Below are positions 19,421 through 30,071 of a stretch of 64,000 nt of DNA, in pieces. A program made the position numbers and the translations under genes. The stretch comes from Novosphingobium olei (GTDB lineage: Bacteria; Pseudomonadota; Alphaproteobacteria; Sphingomonadales; Sphingomonadaceae): the NCBI RefSeq assembly GCF_012927405.1, contig NZ_JABBGM010000004.1, positions 124,001-188,000 of the forward strand, in the 5' to 3' direction. Each line of letters opens with the position of its first letter. Positions within the stretch are counted from its first letter, which is position 1. The notes under the pieces were generated by a model. It did not search any database. It was not told the origin of the DNA and saw nothing but the letters and a program-made list of their open reading frames with translations.

Positions 19421-21154
19421 ATGACGATCCGCGAAACGAGCCGAAAAGGCGGGCTCATCATCACCTGCATCCTCCTGGCCGCCGCCACCGCGCTTGCCGT
19501 CGGCGTGGCGCGCGTCCGCGTCGGTGGCCCCATCTACACCCGCGTCGAGGAACTGGCCGACTTCAACGCCGACATCCTTCCCCCGCCGCTGTTCCTGACC
19601 GAAGCCATGCTGACCGCATCGGATGCCGCGAACATCGGCGGCTCGCTCGATGAGGACAAGGCAACGCTTGCACGGCTCGAACGCGAATACCGCACGGCGC
19701 GCGATCGCTGGGCAAAGTCGGAACTCGACCCCGCGCTCAAGGCTGAACTTGCCGCCGGGGCCGGCGCGTTGGGCGATCGCTTCTGGACCGAGATCGACCA
19801 GAACCTTGTCCCCGCGCTGGAGCGCAACGATGCCGATGGCGCCGCGCTCAGTCAGGGCAAGGCGCGCCTGCTCTATCGCAAGCACGCCGATGCGGTCCGC
19901 CAGCTGACCGGGCACACGGCCAAGGTGCGCGAAGCGTTGTCGGACCATGTCCACCTGACCATGCGGCTGACGCTCGGCGTGATGGCGCTCGCCGGGATCG
20001 CGGTGCTGGCCATGGTGTTCGTGGCGCTGCGACTGCTGGGCCGACATGTACTCACCCCGCTGGCGGCCACCGCCGAGCTGATGACCGACATGGCCGGGGG
20101 CGACCTCGACCGCACGCCCGATCATACCGACCGGGCCGACGAAATCGGCGACATGAGCCGCGCCATCGCCGTGTTCCGCAGCGCCGGGCAAGCCGCCCGT
20201 GAGGCCGCAGAAGCCCAGGCCGAGGTGGTGCGCGTGATGCGCGGCGCGCTGGATCGCCTGTCTGGCGGCGATCTCGTCCATCGCATCGAGCAGCCATTCG
20301 CGCCCGACTACGAAGGCCTGCGTACCGCCTACAACACCGCCGCGGTCAAGCTGGACCGCCTCGTCGCCCAGGTTTCGGTGTCGGCGGGAGACGTCAAGGT
20401 GGGCGCGGCCGAGATCCGCGGCGCAAGCGATGACCTGTCGCGGCGCAACCAGATCCAGGCTGCGAGCATCGAGGAATCGGGCGCGGCCGTGCAACAGGCG
20501 GTAGACCTGGTCCACGATACCGCGCGCCGCACTGCCGAGGCGCACGGCGCAATCGGCGCGGCCAACAGCGAAGTCGCCAACGGCCGCCGCATCGTCGACG
20601 ATGCAGTGCGGGCGATGACCGCAATCGAGAATTCGTCACAGCAGATCGGGCAGATCGTCGACCTGATCGATGCCATCGCGTTCCAGACCAACCTGCTGGC
20701 GCTGAACGCTGGGGTGGAAGCCGCGCGCGCTGGCGAATCGGGACGCGGGTTCGCCGTGGTTGCCACCGAAGTGCGCGCGCTCGCCCAGCGATCCGCTGAA
20801 GCTGCGCAGGGGATCAAGACGCTGATCGCCACCAGCACGCGCGAAGTCGCCGCCGGGGTCGCCCTCGTCGGCAATACCGGAGAAGCGCTGTCGGCCATCG
20901 TCGAGCGCACCGCCGGTGTCGGCGCGCTGGTCGCCGACATTGCCCGCGCGTCGGAACAGCAGGCCGTCAGCATGGATCACGTCAATCGCGCGGTGGGCGA
21001 TATCGACCGGCTGACCCAGCAGAACGTGGCCATGGTGGAGGAAAGCACCGCCGCCGCCCGTTCGCTTGCCGAAGAGGCGGAAGCCCTTGCCGAAATCGTC
21101 TCGCAGTTCCGCACCTCCGGCCGGCAACCCGGCGCCATGCGCCGGGCGGCCTGA
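19421..21154 (+). CDS. Membrane methyl-accepting chemotaxis protein
   Basis: This 577-residue chemoreceptor has an N-terminal membrane segment (about 11-32), a helical periplasmic sensor of about 145 residues, a second membrane segment (about 180-203), then a HAMP domain and a second HAMP-like stretch ([14 protein letters not shown]). The cytoplasmic signalling hairpin has the tip [19 protein letters not shown]. The sensor domain shows no signature I can tie to a ligand. It is not next to other chemotaxis genes. The preceding 146 bp contain no gene. Confidence 0.9.
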   Translation: MTIRETSRKGGLIITCILLAAATALAVGVARVRVGGPIYTRVEELADFNADILPPPLFLTEAMLTASDAANIGGSLDEDKATLARLEREYRTARDRWAKSELDPALKAELAAGAGALGDRFWTEIDQNLVPALERNDADGAALSQGKARLLYRKHADAVRQLTGHTAKVREALSDHVHLTMRLTLGVMALAGIAVLAMVFVALRLLGRHVLTPLAATAELMTDMAGGDLDRTPDHTDRADEIGDMSRAIAVFRSAGQAAREAAEAQAEVVRVMRGALDRLSGGDLVHRIEQPFAPDYEGLRTAYNTAAVKLDRLVAQVSVSAGDVKVGAAEIRGASDDLSRRNQIQAASIEESGAAVQQAVDLVHDTARRTAEAHGAIGAANSEVANGRRIVDDAVRAMTAIENSSQQIGQIVDLIDAIAFQTNLLALNAGVEAARAGESGRGFAVVATEVRALAQRSAEAAQGIKTLIATSTREVAAGVALVGNTGEALSAIVERTAGVGALVADIARASEQQAVSMDHVNRAVGDIDRLTQQNVAMVEESTAAARSLAEEAEALAEIVSQFRTSGRQPGAMRRAA

Positions 21155-21169
21155 CACGACAGCCCGAGG

Positions 21170-21706
21170 TCAGGCGAAGCGCTTTTCCAGCAGCACCAGG
21201 TGCGGGTCGCCATCGAGCCCATGCGCCTCGAAGCCCTTCTCGCGCTCCAGCTCGATCGCGGCGTGGTTGTCGCGATCCTCGATCGAGATCACCCGCTCCA
21301 GTCCGCGCCTGTCTGCTTCGGCCGCAAGCAGGTCCAGCATCGTCCAGCCCACGCCCCGGCCGCGATAATCGCTGCGCACCGAAACGGCGATCTCCCCGGT
21401 CTGCATGCGCGGATCGCAGGCCAGCATGGCCGAGGCGACGATTTCCCCTGTGGTCGCATCGAACGCCACGAAGCTTTCGGTGCGCCAGTGGTCGACATGG
21501 GTCAACGGCTGGAGTTGCGCGTGTTCGAGATGGCCGATCGCGGTCAGGAAGCGAAAGCGCCGGTCTTCCGGGCTCACCTTGTCGAAGAAATCGGCCAGCA
21601 CGCCTTCGTCTTCCGAAAAGGCGGCGCGCACGGTCAGCACGGTTCCGTCACGGGTGGTCATCTGGGTCATCGGGGCAAGCTCCGCAAGCGTGGTGATCTG
21701 GGGCAT
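21170..21706 (-). CDS. GNAT-family N-acetyltransferase (protein-acetyltransferase-like)
   Basis: This 178-residue single-domain GNAT enzyme uses acetyl-CoA to acetylate an amine. The motif A acetyl-CoA loop is visible as VRSDYRGRGVGWTML. The opening LTVRAAFSEDEGVLADFF followed by VSPEDRRFRF resembles the GNAT domain of Pat-type protein acetyltransferases that modify acetyl-CoA synthetase, but the large NDP-forming domains are missing. The start at 21706 has GGAGA 8 nt upstream; the open frame reaches 21805. It converges with the chemoreceptor gene, 15 bp away. Confidence 0.8.
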   Translation of the reverse strand: MPQITTLAELAPMTQMTTRDGTVLTVRAAFSEDEGVLADFFDKVSPEDRRFRFLTAIGHLEHAQLQPLTHVDHWRTESFVAFDATTGEIVASAMLACDPRMQTGEIAVSVRSDYRGRGVGWTMLDLLAAEADRRGLERVISIEDRDNHAAIELEREKGFEAHGLDGDPHLVLLEKRFA

Positions 21707-22018
21707 GGCGGGATCTCCGTCGATCTGGCGTTGTGATGCGGCGACGTTAGCAACCGCAGCATCGTGCACCTTGATCCAGCGCAATCGCGCGCTTGCAAAA
21801 GACACGGTTTTGCTTGCGTTTTGCAGGGGCTTGGCCTAGGGGCGCGCGGTCCCTCGGACGGCCTTAACCGGCCCGATGTACGGATGCCCGCCATGGCATG
21901 AGGCCCGGCGGGCGGTTCGGCCCTTTTTGGCCCGTCGTTTCCGCATGGTGCGGAAGGCGGAGGAAAGACCGGCGGAGACAACCGCCTGGCCGGAATAACA
22001 CGATACAGGAAGCATAGC
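21707..22018 (+). other. rpsA promoter and leader region
   Basis: This is a 312-bp gap between the divergent GNAT gene and rpsA. I find no gene. A promoter-like arrangement at 21814-21842 would give a leader of about 170 nt for rpsA. The leader is rich in short inverted repeats, for example TCCGCATGGTGCGGA near 21940, and could carry autogenous control by S1. I recognise no named leader family. Confidence 0.5.
21814..21842 (+). promoter_or_regulatory. Putative rpsA promoter
   Basis: TTGCGT (21814-21819), a 17-nt spacer and TAGGGG (21837-21842). The -35 box and spacing match what is seen at the right end of the 267-bp repeats. The assignment rests on pattern only. Confidence 0.4.
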
Positions 22019-23725
<1,707 letters not shown>

Positions 23726-23755
23726 GAACGAGAGCCCTTAGCGGGACAAAGCAAG

Positions 23756-23785
23756 GCCCGTCCGGAGCGATCCGGGCGGGCTTTT
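23756..23785 (+). terminator. Rho-independent terminator of rpsA
   Basis: An 11-bp stem (23756-23766 with 23771-23781, one G-T wobble) with GCGA loop is followed by TTTTGCTTT. Upstream AAAGCAA extends the pairing. It lies 30 bp after the rpsA stop. Confidence 0.85.
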
Positions 23786-23817
23786 GCTTTGGCGCTCGGA
23801 TGGAGTAGGCTCCCCAC

Positions 23818-24222
23818 ATGCGCGCCACCTGCCAGTGCGGCCAGCTCGTCGTAGAGATCGAAGCCGGGTACCAGACCGACCAGATCGTCGCCTGTCATTG
23901 CCTTGCCTGCCAGCGCCGCACCGGCTCGCCATTCGGCGTTCTCGCCTACTTCCCCGCTGCCGCCGTGAAGATTGCAGGCGTCGTGCATGAATATGCCAGG
24001 GCCGGCACCAGCGGCGCGGTCTTCGTCAACGGCTTCTGCCCCAGCTGCGGCGCAACCGTGTGGTGCCGCACCGAATTGAAGCCAGATACCATCGGCGTGC
24101 CCGTGGGCGCCTTCGCCGATCCCGCCTTCCCCGCCCCTGTCCGATCCGTCTGGGAGGAGACGCAGCACGATTGGGTTGCCATTCCCGGCGCGATCCCGCA
24201 CTTTCCGCGCGGTCGCAGTTGA
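23818..24222 (+). CDS. GFA-family zinc-binding protein
   Basis: This 134-residue protein belongs to the GFA family named after glutathione-dependent formaldehyde-activating enzyme. The zinc-binding cysteines are visible: CQC at 5-7, CHCLAC at 26-31, and CPSC in the second half. The fold binds two zincs; activity varies and most members are uncharacterised. It lies 13 bp before gloB, a glutathione-thioester hydrolase, which makes a link with glutathione chemistry plausible but unproven. Confidence 0.85.
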   Translation: MRATCQCGQLVVEIEAGYQTDQIVACHCLACQRRTGSPFGVLAYFPAAAVKIAGVVHEYARAGTSGAVFVNGFCPSCGATVWCRTELKPDTIGVPVGAFADPAFPAPVRSVWEETQHDWVAIPGAIPHFPRGRS

Positions 24223-24235
24223 GGATGCCCGGATC

Positions 24236-25006
24236 GTGCCGTCGTCGCTAGAAGTTCACCAGTTCCCGTGCCTGTCCGATAACTACGGCTATCTCGTGCA
24301 CGATGCGACGAGCGACGAAACCGTCGCCATCGACACCCCGGATGCTGCCGCTTACCTCCGCGAGGCGGAGAAAAAGGGCTGGAAGATAACGCAGATCTGG
24401 AACACCCACTGGCACCCGGACCATGCCGGCGGCAACCAGGCTATCAAGGACGCGACGGGCTGCACGGTGATTGCCCCGGCCGTCGACGCCCCCCGCATCG
24501 CCGCGGTCGACCGCGAAGTCACACACGCGATGGGCGTGAACCTGGCAAAGTTCGAAGCCCAGGTAATCGACGTCGGCGGCCACACGATGGGCCACGTCGC
24601 CTACCACATCCCGGCAGCAGGCATCGCGTTCGTCGGTGATGCGCTCTTCGCCTTGGGCTGCGGACGAATGTTCGAAGGAACGCCCGACCAGTTCTGGGCC
24701 AGCCTCTCGCGCCTCAAGGCCCTGCCGCCCGCAACGACAATCTACTGCGCGCACGAATACACCGCCTCGAACGCCCGCTTCGCGCTCCACGCCGATCCCG
24801 ACAACGCAACGCTGGCAGCCTATGCGGCGGAGGTCGAGCAACGCCGCGCAGCCGGGCAACCGACTGTTCCGACCACCCTTGATCGCGAACTTGCCACCAA
24901 CCCCTTCCTTCGCGCCGACGACCCTGCCATGCAGGCGCGGTGGGGTGGTGCGAATGCAGTGGAAACCTTTGCCGCGCTGCGTGCCGCAAAGGACGACTTC
25001 CGCTAG
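24236..25006 (+). CDS. gloB: Hydroxyacylglutathione hydrolase (glyoxalase II)
   Basis: GloB hydrolyses S-lactoylglutathione to lactate and glutathione, the second step of methylglyoxal detoxification. The metallo-beta-lactamase motif THWHPDHAGGN, GGHTMGHVAYH and CAHEYTASNARFA supply the binuclear metal and glutathione sites. I chose GTG 24236, giving 256 residues, the family's usual length; this leaves a 13-bp gap to the GFA gene. An ATG at 24176 would add 20 unrelated residues and overlap that gene. Confidence 0.9.
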   Translation: MPSSLEVHQFPCLSDNYGYLVHDATSDETVAIDTPDAAAYLREAEKKGWKITQIWNTHWHPDHAGGNQAIKDATGCTVIAPAVDAPRIAAVDREVTHAMGVNLAKFEAQVIDVGGHTMGHVAYHIPAAGIAFVGDALFALGCGRMFEGTPDQFWASLSRLKALPPATTIYCAHEYTASNARFALHADPDNATLAAYAAEVEQRRAAGQPTVPTTLDRELATNPFLRADDPAMQARWGGANAVETFAALRAAKDDFR

Positions 25007-25028
25007 GCTGCATGCGGACACGAGGGGA

Positions 25029-26066
25029 ATGAACAAGCCGATGCCTGAAAAGCGCCTCACCCGCGTAACCTCGTTCGACGTGGCCGAGGCGGCGGGCGTC
25101 AGCCAGTCGACCGTCAGCCGCGCACTTGCAGGCGACACCTCGATCAGCGAGCCGACCCGCAAGCGCGTGATCGAAGCCGCGCAGAAGCTCAATTACCAGG
25201 TCGACGAAAACGCCGCCCGCCTGCGCCGGGGCAAGACCGGCACGCTGGCGCTGGTGATGATCTGCCGTCCGGGGCAGGACCGCAAGGACATCAACCCTTT
25301 CTACTTCGCTCTGCTGGGCAGCACCTGCGCCGCCGCTTCGGCGCGCGGTTACGAAGTGCTCGTCGCGTTCCAGGACAGCGCCGCCAACTTCTGGGGCCAC
25401 TACCAGGAGCGGCGCAAGGCCGACGGCATGATCGTCATCGGCACAAGCGAGAACACCGAGGCGTGGGATTACTTCGGCGCGCTGCCCGAAGGCACCAACT
25501 GGGTCTGCTGGGGCGCTCCCAACGACAATTTTCCTTGGATCCGCAGCGACAACGCCGCCGGCGCCGCGCTGGCGACGCGCCACATGCTGGTGCGCGGCTA
25601 TCGCCAGATCGTCTGCCTCGGTTCGGAAACATCACCCCAGCGCCAGTTCAAGGAACGGTTCGACGGCTATGCCGCAGCGATGCGCGAGGCCGGGCTCGAA
25701 CCAGTGCTGCAGAAAATCGATCGTGGCCTGCCGCGCGAGGAACAGGGCCGCCGCGCCGCCGCCGCGCTGGCCGAGAGCGGCCGTCCGTTCGACGCGGTGT
25801 TCGGCGTAAGCGACGAGATCGCGCTCGGTGCGCTCAAGGAACTCAGCCGTCGCGGCATCGCCATTCCCGATGATGTGGGGGTGGTCGGCTTCGATGGCGT
25901 GCGCGCCGGGCAATGGTCGGTGCCGCCGCTGACCACGGTCGAATCCGATTTCGAAGTGGCAGGCTCGCTGCTGGTCGATCGCCTGATCGCGACCATCGGC
26001 GGCGAAGCGCCTTCGCCCCGCCGGGTGCCGGTTCGCCTTGTGGTGCGCGGTTCCACGCGCGACTGA
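25029..26066 (+). CDS. LacI-family transcriptional regulator
   Basis: This 345-residue repressor has an N-terminal helix-turn-helix (TSFDVAEAAGVSQSTVSRAL, about 14-33) and hinge, then a periplasmic-binding-protein-like effector domain. The C-terminal core shows VFGVSDEIALGALKELSRRG and VGVVGFDGV, typical of GalR/LacI proteins that bind sugars or nucleosides. GAGGGG lies immediately before ATG 25029, which is tight; ATG 25041 is an alternative start. Its target genes are not obvious, since neither neighbour is a sugar-utilisation gene. The GNAT gene follows after 4 bp. Confidence 0.87.
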   Translation: MNKPMPEKRLTRVTSFDVAEAAGVSQSTVSRALAGDTSISEPTRKRVIEAAQKLNYQVDENAARLRRGKTGTLALVMICRPGQDRKDINPFYFALLGSTCAAASARGYEVLVAFQDSAANFWGHYQERRKADGMIVIGTSENTEAWDYFGALPEGTNWVCWGAPNDNFPWIRSDNAAGAALATRHMLVRGYRQIVCLGSETSPQRQFKERFDGYAAAMREAGLEPVLQKIDRGLPREEQGRRAAAALAESGRPFDAVFGVSDEIALGALKELSRRGIAIPDDVGVVGFDGVRAGQWSVPPLTTVESDFEVAGSLLVDRLIATIGGEAPSPRRVPVRLVVRGSTRD

Positions 26067-26070
26067 CGAC

Positions 26071-26553
26071 GTGAGGATCCGCGACGCCGCCGCCAGCGAT
26101 GTCGACGCGATCTGGGCGATCCTGGAACCGGTGATCCGCGCCGGAGAGACCTACGCCCTGGATAGGGACATGAGCCGCGACGCCGCGCTCTCCTATTGGT
26201 TTGGTGCCGACAAGCAGACCCTTGTGGCCGAAGACAATGAAGGCATCGTAGGCACCTACTACCTGCGCGCAAACCAGCCCGGCGGGGGCAGTCATGTCTG
26301 CAATTGCGGCTACATCACCGCAGCTTTTGCCGCCGGGCGCGGCGTTGCCCGGGCAATGTGTGCGGATTCTCTCGAGCGGGCGCGCGCTGCGGGCTTTGCC
26401 GCCATGCAGTTCAATTTCGTGGTGAGCACGAACGTGCGCGCGGTCGCGCTGTGGACATCGTTGGGTTTTGCCATCGTCGGCCGCCTTCCCGACGCCTTCG
26501 ACCATCCCGCACTCGGCCGGGTCGATGCCTTGGTCATGCACCGCGCGCTCTGA
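26071..26553 (+). CDS. GNAT-family N-acetyltransferase
   Basis: This 160-residue acetyltransferase has its acetyl-CoA-binding loop in AGRGVARAM and a C-terminal NVRAVALWTSLGFAIVGRLP segment typical of motif B in small-molecule acetyltransferases. I use the GTG at 26071, where the GNAT fold begins (VRIRDAAASD), 4 bp after the LacI-type regulator. The frame is open upstream, overlapping that gene. It converges on the ATP synthase Fo operon. Substrate unknown. Confidence 0.78.
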   Translation: MRIRDAAASDVDAIWAILEPVIRAGETYALDRDMSRDAALSYWFGADKQTLVAEDNEGIVGTYYLRANQPGGGSHVCNCGYITAAFAAGRGVARAMCADSLERARAAGFAAMQFNFVVSTNVRAVALWTSLGFAIVGRLPDAFDHPALGRVDALVMHRAL

Positions 26554-26579
26554 ACGGGGCGACGCCATGCCCGAAAATG

Positions 26580-26604
26580 AAAAACCCCACCGTTCCCGGC
26601 GGGG
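26580..26604 (-). terminator. Terminator of the ATP synthase Fo operon
   Basis: On the minus strand, CCCCGCC (26604-26598) pairs with GGTGGGG (26591-26585) with one G-T wobble around a 6-nt loop, followed by five T residues (26584-26580). It lies 42 bp after the atpF stop. Confidence 0.78.
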
Positions 26605-26646
26605 CTCATCGTGTCGATGCGCGGCTATTGCGAGCAGGCAGGACGA

Positions 26647-27198
26647 TCAGTGCGAAAGACCGGCAATCGCGCCGTCGACCAGCGCCTTGTCCGCGTTCGC
26701 ACCGTGGTTTGCGGCGATCAGCTGACCGGCGGCGGCCGCTGCGGCCGAAGCCACCTTGGCGCGCAGATCGTCGACCGCAGCGCGCTCGGCCGCGCCGATC
26801 TTGTCCGCCGCCATCTTTTCGCGACGGGCGATCACATCGGCAGTGTCCTGCGAGGCCTTGGCCACGATCAGGTCCGCTTCGTGACGGGCATGCTCGAGCA
26901 TCGCCGCCGCGTCTTTTTCGGCATTGGCGATCTTGGCGGCATATTCCGCGCGCAGCTTTTCGGCTTCGGCGCGGAGCACCTTGGCTTCGTCAAGCTGCTG
27001 GCGGATCGCGGCGATCTGCTTGTCGAGACCACCCACGATGGCGCCGGGAACCTTCTTCACCACCAGGATGAGAAGGAAGACCAGCATGGCCGCCGCGACC
27101 CACATGCCGGGCGTGAGGCCCAGCGCGGTGGGTTCGACTTCGTGCTCGCTGCCATGCGGCTGCTCGACGGTTGCGGTGGTTTCGGCGGCATTAGCCAT
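26647..27198 (-). CDS. atpF: ATP synthase Fo subunit b
   Basis: This 183-residue b subunit forms part of the peripheral stalk linking Fo to F1. It has a single membrane helix near residues 33-53 (MWVAAAMLVFLLILVV) and a long charged, alanine-rich coiled coil. The N-terminal extension before the helix is common in alphaproteobacteria. It is the last gene of the Fo operon; its start overlaps the b' gene by 8 nt, and a terminator follows. Confidence 0.92.
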   Translation of the reverse strand: MANAAETTATVEQPHGSEHEVEPTALGLTPGMWVAAAMLVFLLILVVKKVPGAIVGGLDKQIAAIRQQLDEAKVLRAEAEKLRAEYAAKIANAEKDAAAMLEHARHEADLIVAKASQDTADVIARREKMAADKIGAAERAAVDDLRAKVASAAAAAAGQLIAANHGANADKALVDGAIAGLSH

Positions 27199-27685
27199 GA
27201 GCGAGAACTCCCTTCACGGCGGCCTGCGCCTGTTCGGCCGGAACCGAAATGCCGGCGAGGCGCGAGACGATGTCCTGCGCCGCATCGGCGGCGACGGCTT
27301 CGATTTCGCCGAGCGCTGCATTGCGGGCGGCACCGATCCGCGCTTCGGCGGCGGCAAGGGTTTCGTCGACCTTGGCCGAAGCCACGGCAAGCGCCGCTTC
27401 GGTCGACTTGGCGGCATCCGCCTTGGCCTGGGCGATCACGGCCTGGGCCTCGGCGCGCTGCCTGGCGGCCGTGACCTTCCACGCCTCTTCCTCGGCATCG
27501 GCGGCGGCCCGGGCGGCTTCAGCCGCGGCGAGATCGTCGGCGATCTGCTTGTCGCGCAGGTCTACGGTCGAAGTCACCTTGGGCAGGAGCCCGAGGCCGA
27601 CGACGAAGAAGACCAGGCCGAAACACACCAGAAGCCAGAAGACCTGGCTGGAATAGGTGGTGGCAAGCTGTGCAATCTGAGGCAT
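27191..27685 (-). CDS. atpG: ATP synthase Fo subunit b'
   Basis: This 164-residue b' subunit pairs with b in the peripheral stalk of photosynthetic-type and alphaproteobacterial ATP synthases. It starts MPQIAQLATTYSSQVFW, leads into one membrane helix, and continues as an alanine- and glutamate-rich coiled coil. The start at 27685 is preferred over an in-frame ATG at 27721. It lies 83 bp after atpE and overlaps atpF by 8 nt. Some annotations call this gene atpF2 or atpX; atpG is also used for the F1 gamma subunit. Confidence 0.9.
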   Translation of the reverse strand: MPQIAQLATTYSSQVFWLLVCFGLVFFVVGLGLLPKVTSTVDLRDKQIADDLAAAEAARAAADAEEEAWKVTAARQRAEAQAVIAQAKADAAKSTEAALAVASAKVDETLAAAEARIGAARNAALGEIEAVAADAAQDIVSRLAGISVPAEQAQAAVKGVLAHG

Positions 27686-27768
27686 CGCGTTGGTCCGCGC
27701 TTCTTGCGGTCGGGGCCGCAAAATTTGCGAACCCCGTCCGTTGCATCAACAGTATTCGAAACGTTCGA

Positions 27769-27996
27769 TCAGGCGACGAAGATCAGGATCATCGCGACGA
27801 CGAACGAGAGCAGGCCGAGAAGTTCAGCAGCCGCGAAGCCGATGAACAGGCGGCCCTGCTGGCCGTCGGCAGCGCCGGGGTTGCGCAGCGCGCCTTCGAG
27901 GAACTTCGCGAAGACATTGCCCACGCCGAGCGAGGCGAGACCCGCACCGATGGCGGCCAGACCAGCGCCGAGAAGCTTTGCGCTCTGTGCGTCCAT
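27769..27996 (-). CDS. atpE: ATP synthase Fo subunit c
   Basis: This 75-residue proteolipid forms the c-ring. Two membrane helices flank the polar loop RNPGAADGQQG, and the second helix contains the proton-binding carboxylate as a glutamate in FAAAELLGLL. GGGAG precedes the ATG. It lies between atpB and the b' gene in the standard order. Confidence 0.96.
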   Translation of the reverse strand: MDAQSAKLLGAGLAAIGAGLASLGVGNVFAKFLEGALRNPGAADGQQGRLFIGFAAAELLGLLSFVVAMILIFVA

Positions 27997-28043
27997 GATA
28001 AAAACTCCCTCTTTCAAATCCGTAGTGGAAAGGTTGAAACCGA

Positions 28044-28826
28044 TCAGTGAAGATTTTCCGCGTCGTTGAGATAGACGCAGGTCAACAGTGCGAAGACGTA
28101 GGCCTGGATGCCTGCGACGAGCAGTTCGAGCGCGCAGATGCCGATCATCAGCAGGAAGCTGGGCAGCGCGGCAATACCGAAGGTCAGCGCGCCGGCATTG
28201 GTGCCCGAGATCACGAAGCCCGAAAGCACTTCGAGAAGGACGTGGCCGGCCATCATGGCGACGAACAGACGCAGGCCGAGCGAGAACGGACGCACCATGA
28301 ACGAGATCAGCTCGATCGGGAAAATGATCGGGATCATCGGAACGGGCGTGCCGTGCGGCACGAACAGCGAGAAGAAGTGCAGCTTGTGCTTGGCAAAGCC
28401 GACGATCAGCACGATCGCGAAGCTCATCACCGCCAGCACGCCGGTCACCGTGAAGTGGCTGGTCGCCGTGAACGGATGCAGGCCGACCAGGGCCAGCGGC
28501 AGCAGGCCGAGCAGGTTGGCGAAGAGGATGAACATGAACAGCGAGAAGATGTACGGCAGGTACTTGCGGCCCGCCTCGCCGATGTTCGACTTGAGCAGGT
28601 TGTCGACGAAGCCGGTGAAGCCTTCGACCGCCATCTGCCAGCGACCCGGCACCACGGCGCGCTTTGCGCCGCCCGCAACGAACACGATCAGCACGACGGC
28701 GGTAATCGCCATCCACAGTGCCGAATTGGTGAACATCACGTTGTAACCGGCGATGGACCAGTGATCGGTGCCGAACAGCGGCTCGATCGTGAACTGGTGA
28801 ACCGGATCGACCTTGCCTTCGGCCAC
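28044..28826 (-). CDS. atpB: ATP synthase Fo subunit a
   Basis: This 260-residue polytopic membrane protein provides the proton half-channels next to the c-ring. The essential arginine is in FSLGLRLFVAMMAGH, and the conserved final helices follow. It lies 41 bp downstream of atpI and 47 bp upstream of atpE. Confidence 0.96.
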   Translation of the reverse strand: MAEGKVDPVHQFTIEPLFGTDHWSIAGYNVMFTNSALWMAITAVVLIVFVAGGAKRAVVPGRWQMAVEGFTGFVDNLLKSNIGEAGRKYLPYIFSLFMFILFANLLGLLPLALVGLHPFTATSHFTVTGVLAVMSFAIVLIVGFAKHKLHFFSLFVPHGTPVPMIPIIFPIELISFMVRPFSLGLRLFVAMMAGHVLLEVLSGFVISGTNAGALTFGIAALPSFLLMIGICALELLVAGIQAYVFALLTCVYLNDAENLH

Positions 28827-28867
28827 GTGCTTTCCCCGTCACAACTCAAAATAAGACAACAGCGCCC

Positions 28868-29188
28868 TTATTCGGGGCGCTGGTTCGAAATCCTGATGAT
28901 GTTGCGGAAGGCGATTCCCACCCCCACGAACAGCATCACCAACAACCCCCAGGGCTTCGTTCCGGCAAACTGGTCGATGACCCAGCCGATGAACGCGCCC
29001 CCCACCATGCCGCCCACAAGTTCAGCCAGCACGCGGTTGCCAAGGCGATAGTTCGCGTCGGACCCATCCGGTGCCGGCTTGTTGATCCGCTCGTCCTCGC
29101 GCTGGCGAGCGGCCTGAAGCCGCGCGTCGAGCGTGGAGATCCGCGGATCTTCGCCGATGGGCGTCACGTCGGATGTGTCGTCGGTCAT
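28868..29188 (-). CDS. atpI: ATP synthase accessory protein AtpI/AtpZ
   Basis: This 106-residue protein, first gene of the Fo operon, has a charged N-terminal half and two membrane helices (VGGMVGGAFIGWVIDQF and a second near 75-92). AtpI/AtpZ proteins help assemble the c-ring or transport Mg2+/Ca2+. The start at 29188 follows GGGGAGAG; the frame upstream is open to 29239 but reads unlike the family. Confidence 0.87.
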   Translation of the reverse strand: MTDDTSDVTPIGEDPRISTLDARLQAARQREDERINKPAPDGSDANYRLGNRVLAELVGGMVGGAFIGWVIDQFAGTKPWGLLVMLFVGVGIAFRNIIRISNQRPE

Positions 29189-29325
29189 GCTGCTCTCCCC
29201 AGATCGTGTAAAGCCCGACCGAAAGCGCAGCGCAACCAACGGCTGTCCGCCGGGAGCGCCTGCCCCTTAGGCGGGGGGTTTGTTCAAGTCAACCGCTACG
29301 GGCCACAGGTGATCCGAAATGAAAT

Positions 29326-29353
29326 GCCCCTTCCTGTGCGGGCAGGAAGGGGC
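29326..29353 (-). terminator. Likely terminator of the ydbH-ynbE-ydbL operon
   Basis: A perfect 11-bp stem (29326-29336 with 29343-29353) around a 6-nt loop, followed on the minus strand by ATTTCATTTC. It lies 66 bp after the ydbL stop. The T-run is interrupted. Confidence 0.6.
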
Positions 29354-29418
29354 GGAATTTCGTTGTTTGCTACGTATGCGCACAACCGCGCCGGTGCAGC
29401 GCGCTATCGGCTCTGCGA

Positions 29419-29802
29419 TCAGGGGCAGCGCGCGTCCCGAAGGGGCGGCGCGGCGGTGCGGGTCTGCCACGAACCGTCGGGCGCCTGGTACTTCTCGCCC
29501 GGCTTGGTCTGGGCAATCAGAAGGCAGCCCGAAGTGAGCGCATATTCCTCGACCGTGGCGCTGTTGGCCTTCGCCTTGTCGGCATAGACCGCCTTGCGCT
29601 TGATGTTGATGTCCTCGACCACCGCGCGCAGCGCCGCGCTCGGCGAAACGACGTAGCCCAGGTAGCCGTCCATCTTCTCGCCCACCTGCCCCGCAGCGCG
29701 CGCGGCGGCGTAGGCGGGGTCGCGCTGCGCAAGCGCGGCGGCGGGCAGGAGCAGCCCGGCGAGCGTGGCGGCAACGACAAACTTGGTCCCAATGCGTGCC
29801 AT
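29419..29802 (-). CDS. ydbL: YdbL-family periplasmic protein (DUF1318)
   Basis: This 127-residue exported protein has a signal peptide ending near AALAQ (residue 25). The YdbL/DUF1318 core includes a GEKMDGYLGYV stretch and SGCLLIAQTKPGEKYQAPDG. In E. coli YdbL is a periplasmic partner that controls YnbE multimerisation in the YdbH phospholipid-transport bridge. It lies 2 bp after ynbE, in the same order as in E. coli. Confidence 0.85.
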   Translation of the reverse strand: MARIGTKFVVAATLAGLLLPAAALAQRDPAYAAARAAGQVGEKMDGYLGYVVSPSAALRAVVEDINIKRKAVYADKAKANSATVEEYALTSGCLLIAQTKPGEKYQAPDGSWQTRTAAPPLRDARCP

Positions 29803-29804
29803 GA

Positions 29805-30071
29805 TCAGAAAATCCCTGCATTCTTGTCGATCGTCTGGGCAGCGTCGGCCGCCAGGCGATAGACCACTTCCTGCTTGATGTTGATGTTGAGCTCGATGAC
29901 GATCGGCTTGTCGGGCGCCTTAACCGAAATGCACCCGCCAAGCATCGCCGTCGCGCCCAGCACAGGGAGAAGCCGCAGGATGCGCTTCCCCTTCTTCGAC
30001 CGGCTTACACGTTCCCTCATCATCGAAAGGGTCGCAGGGTTCGTGTCTGTGGTCAATTCGAGGCTCCTCAT
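29805..30071 (-). CDS. ynbE: YnbE-family outer-membrane lipoprotein
   Basis: This small lipoprotein has a lipobox LGGC after a hydrophobic stretch, then ISVKAPDKPIVIELNINIKQEV, the core of the YnbE family. In E. coli YnbE joins the end of YdbH to the outer membrane by beta-strand stacking. I start at 30071, where ATG overlaps the ydbH stop (ATGA); this gives 88 residues with a long n-region. ATG 30023 is a good alternative, giving a normal lipoprotein signal. Confidence 0.85.
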   Translation of the reverse strand: MRSLELTTDTNPATLSMMRERVSRSKKGKRILRLLPVLGATAMLGGCISVKAPDKPIVIELNINIKQEVVYRLAADAAQTIDKNAGIF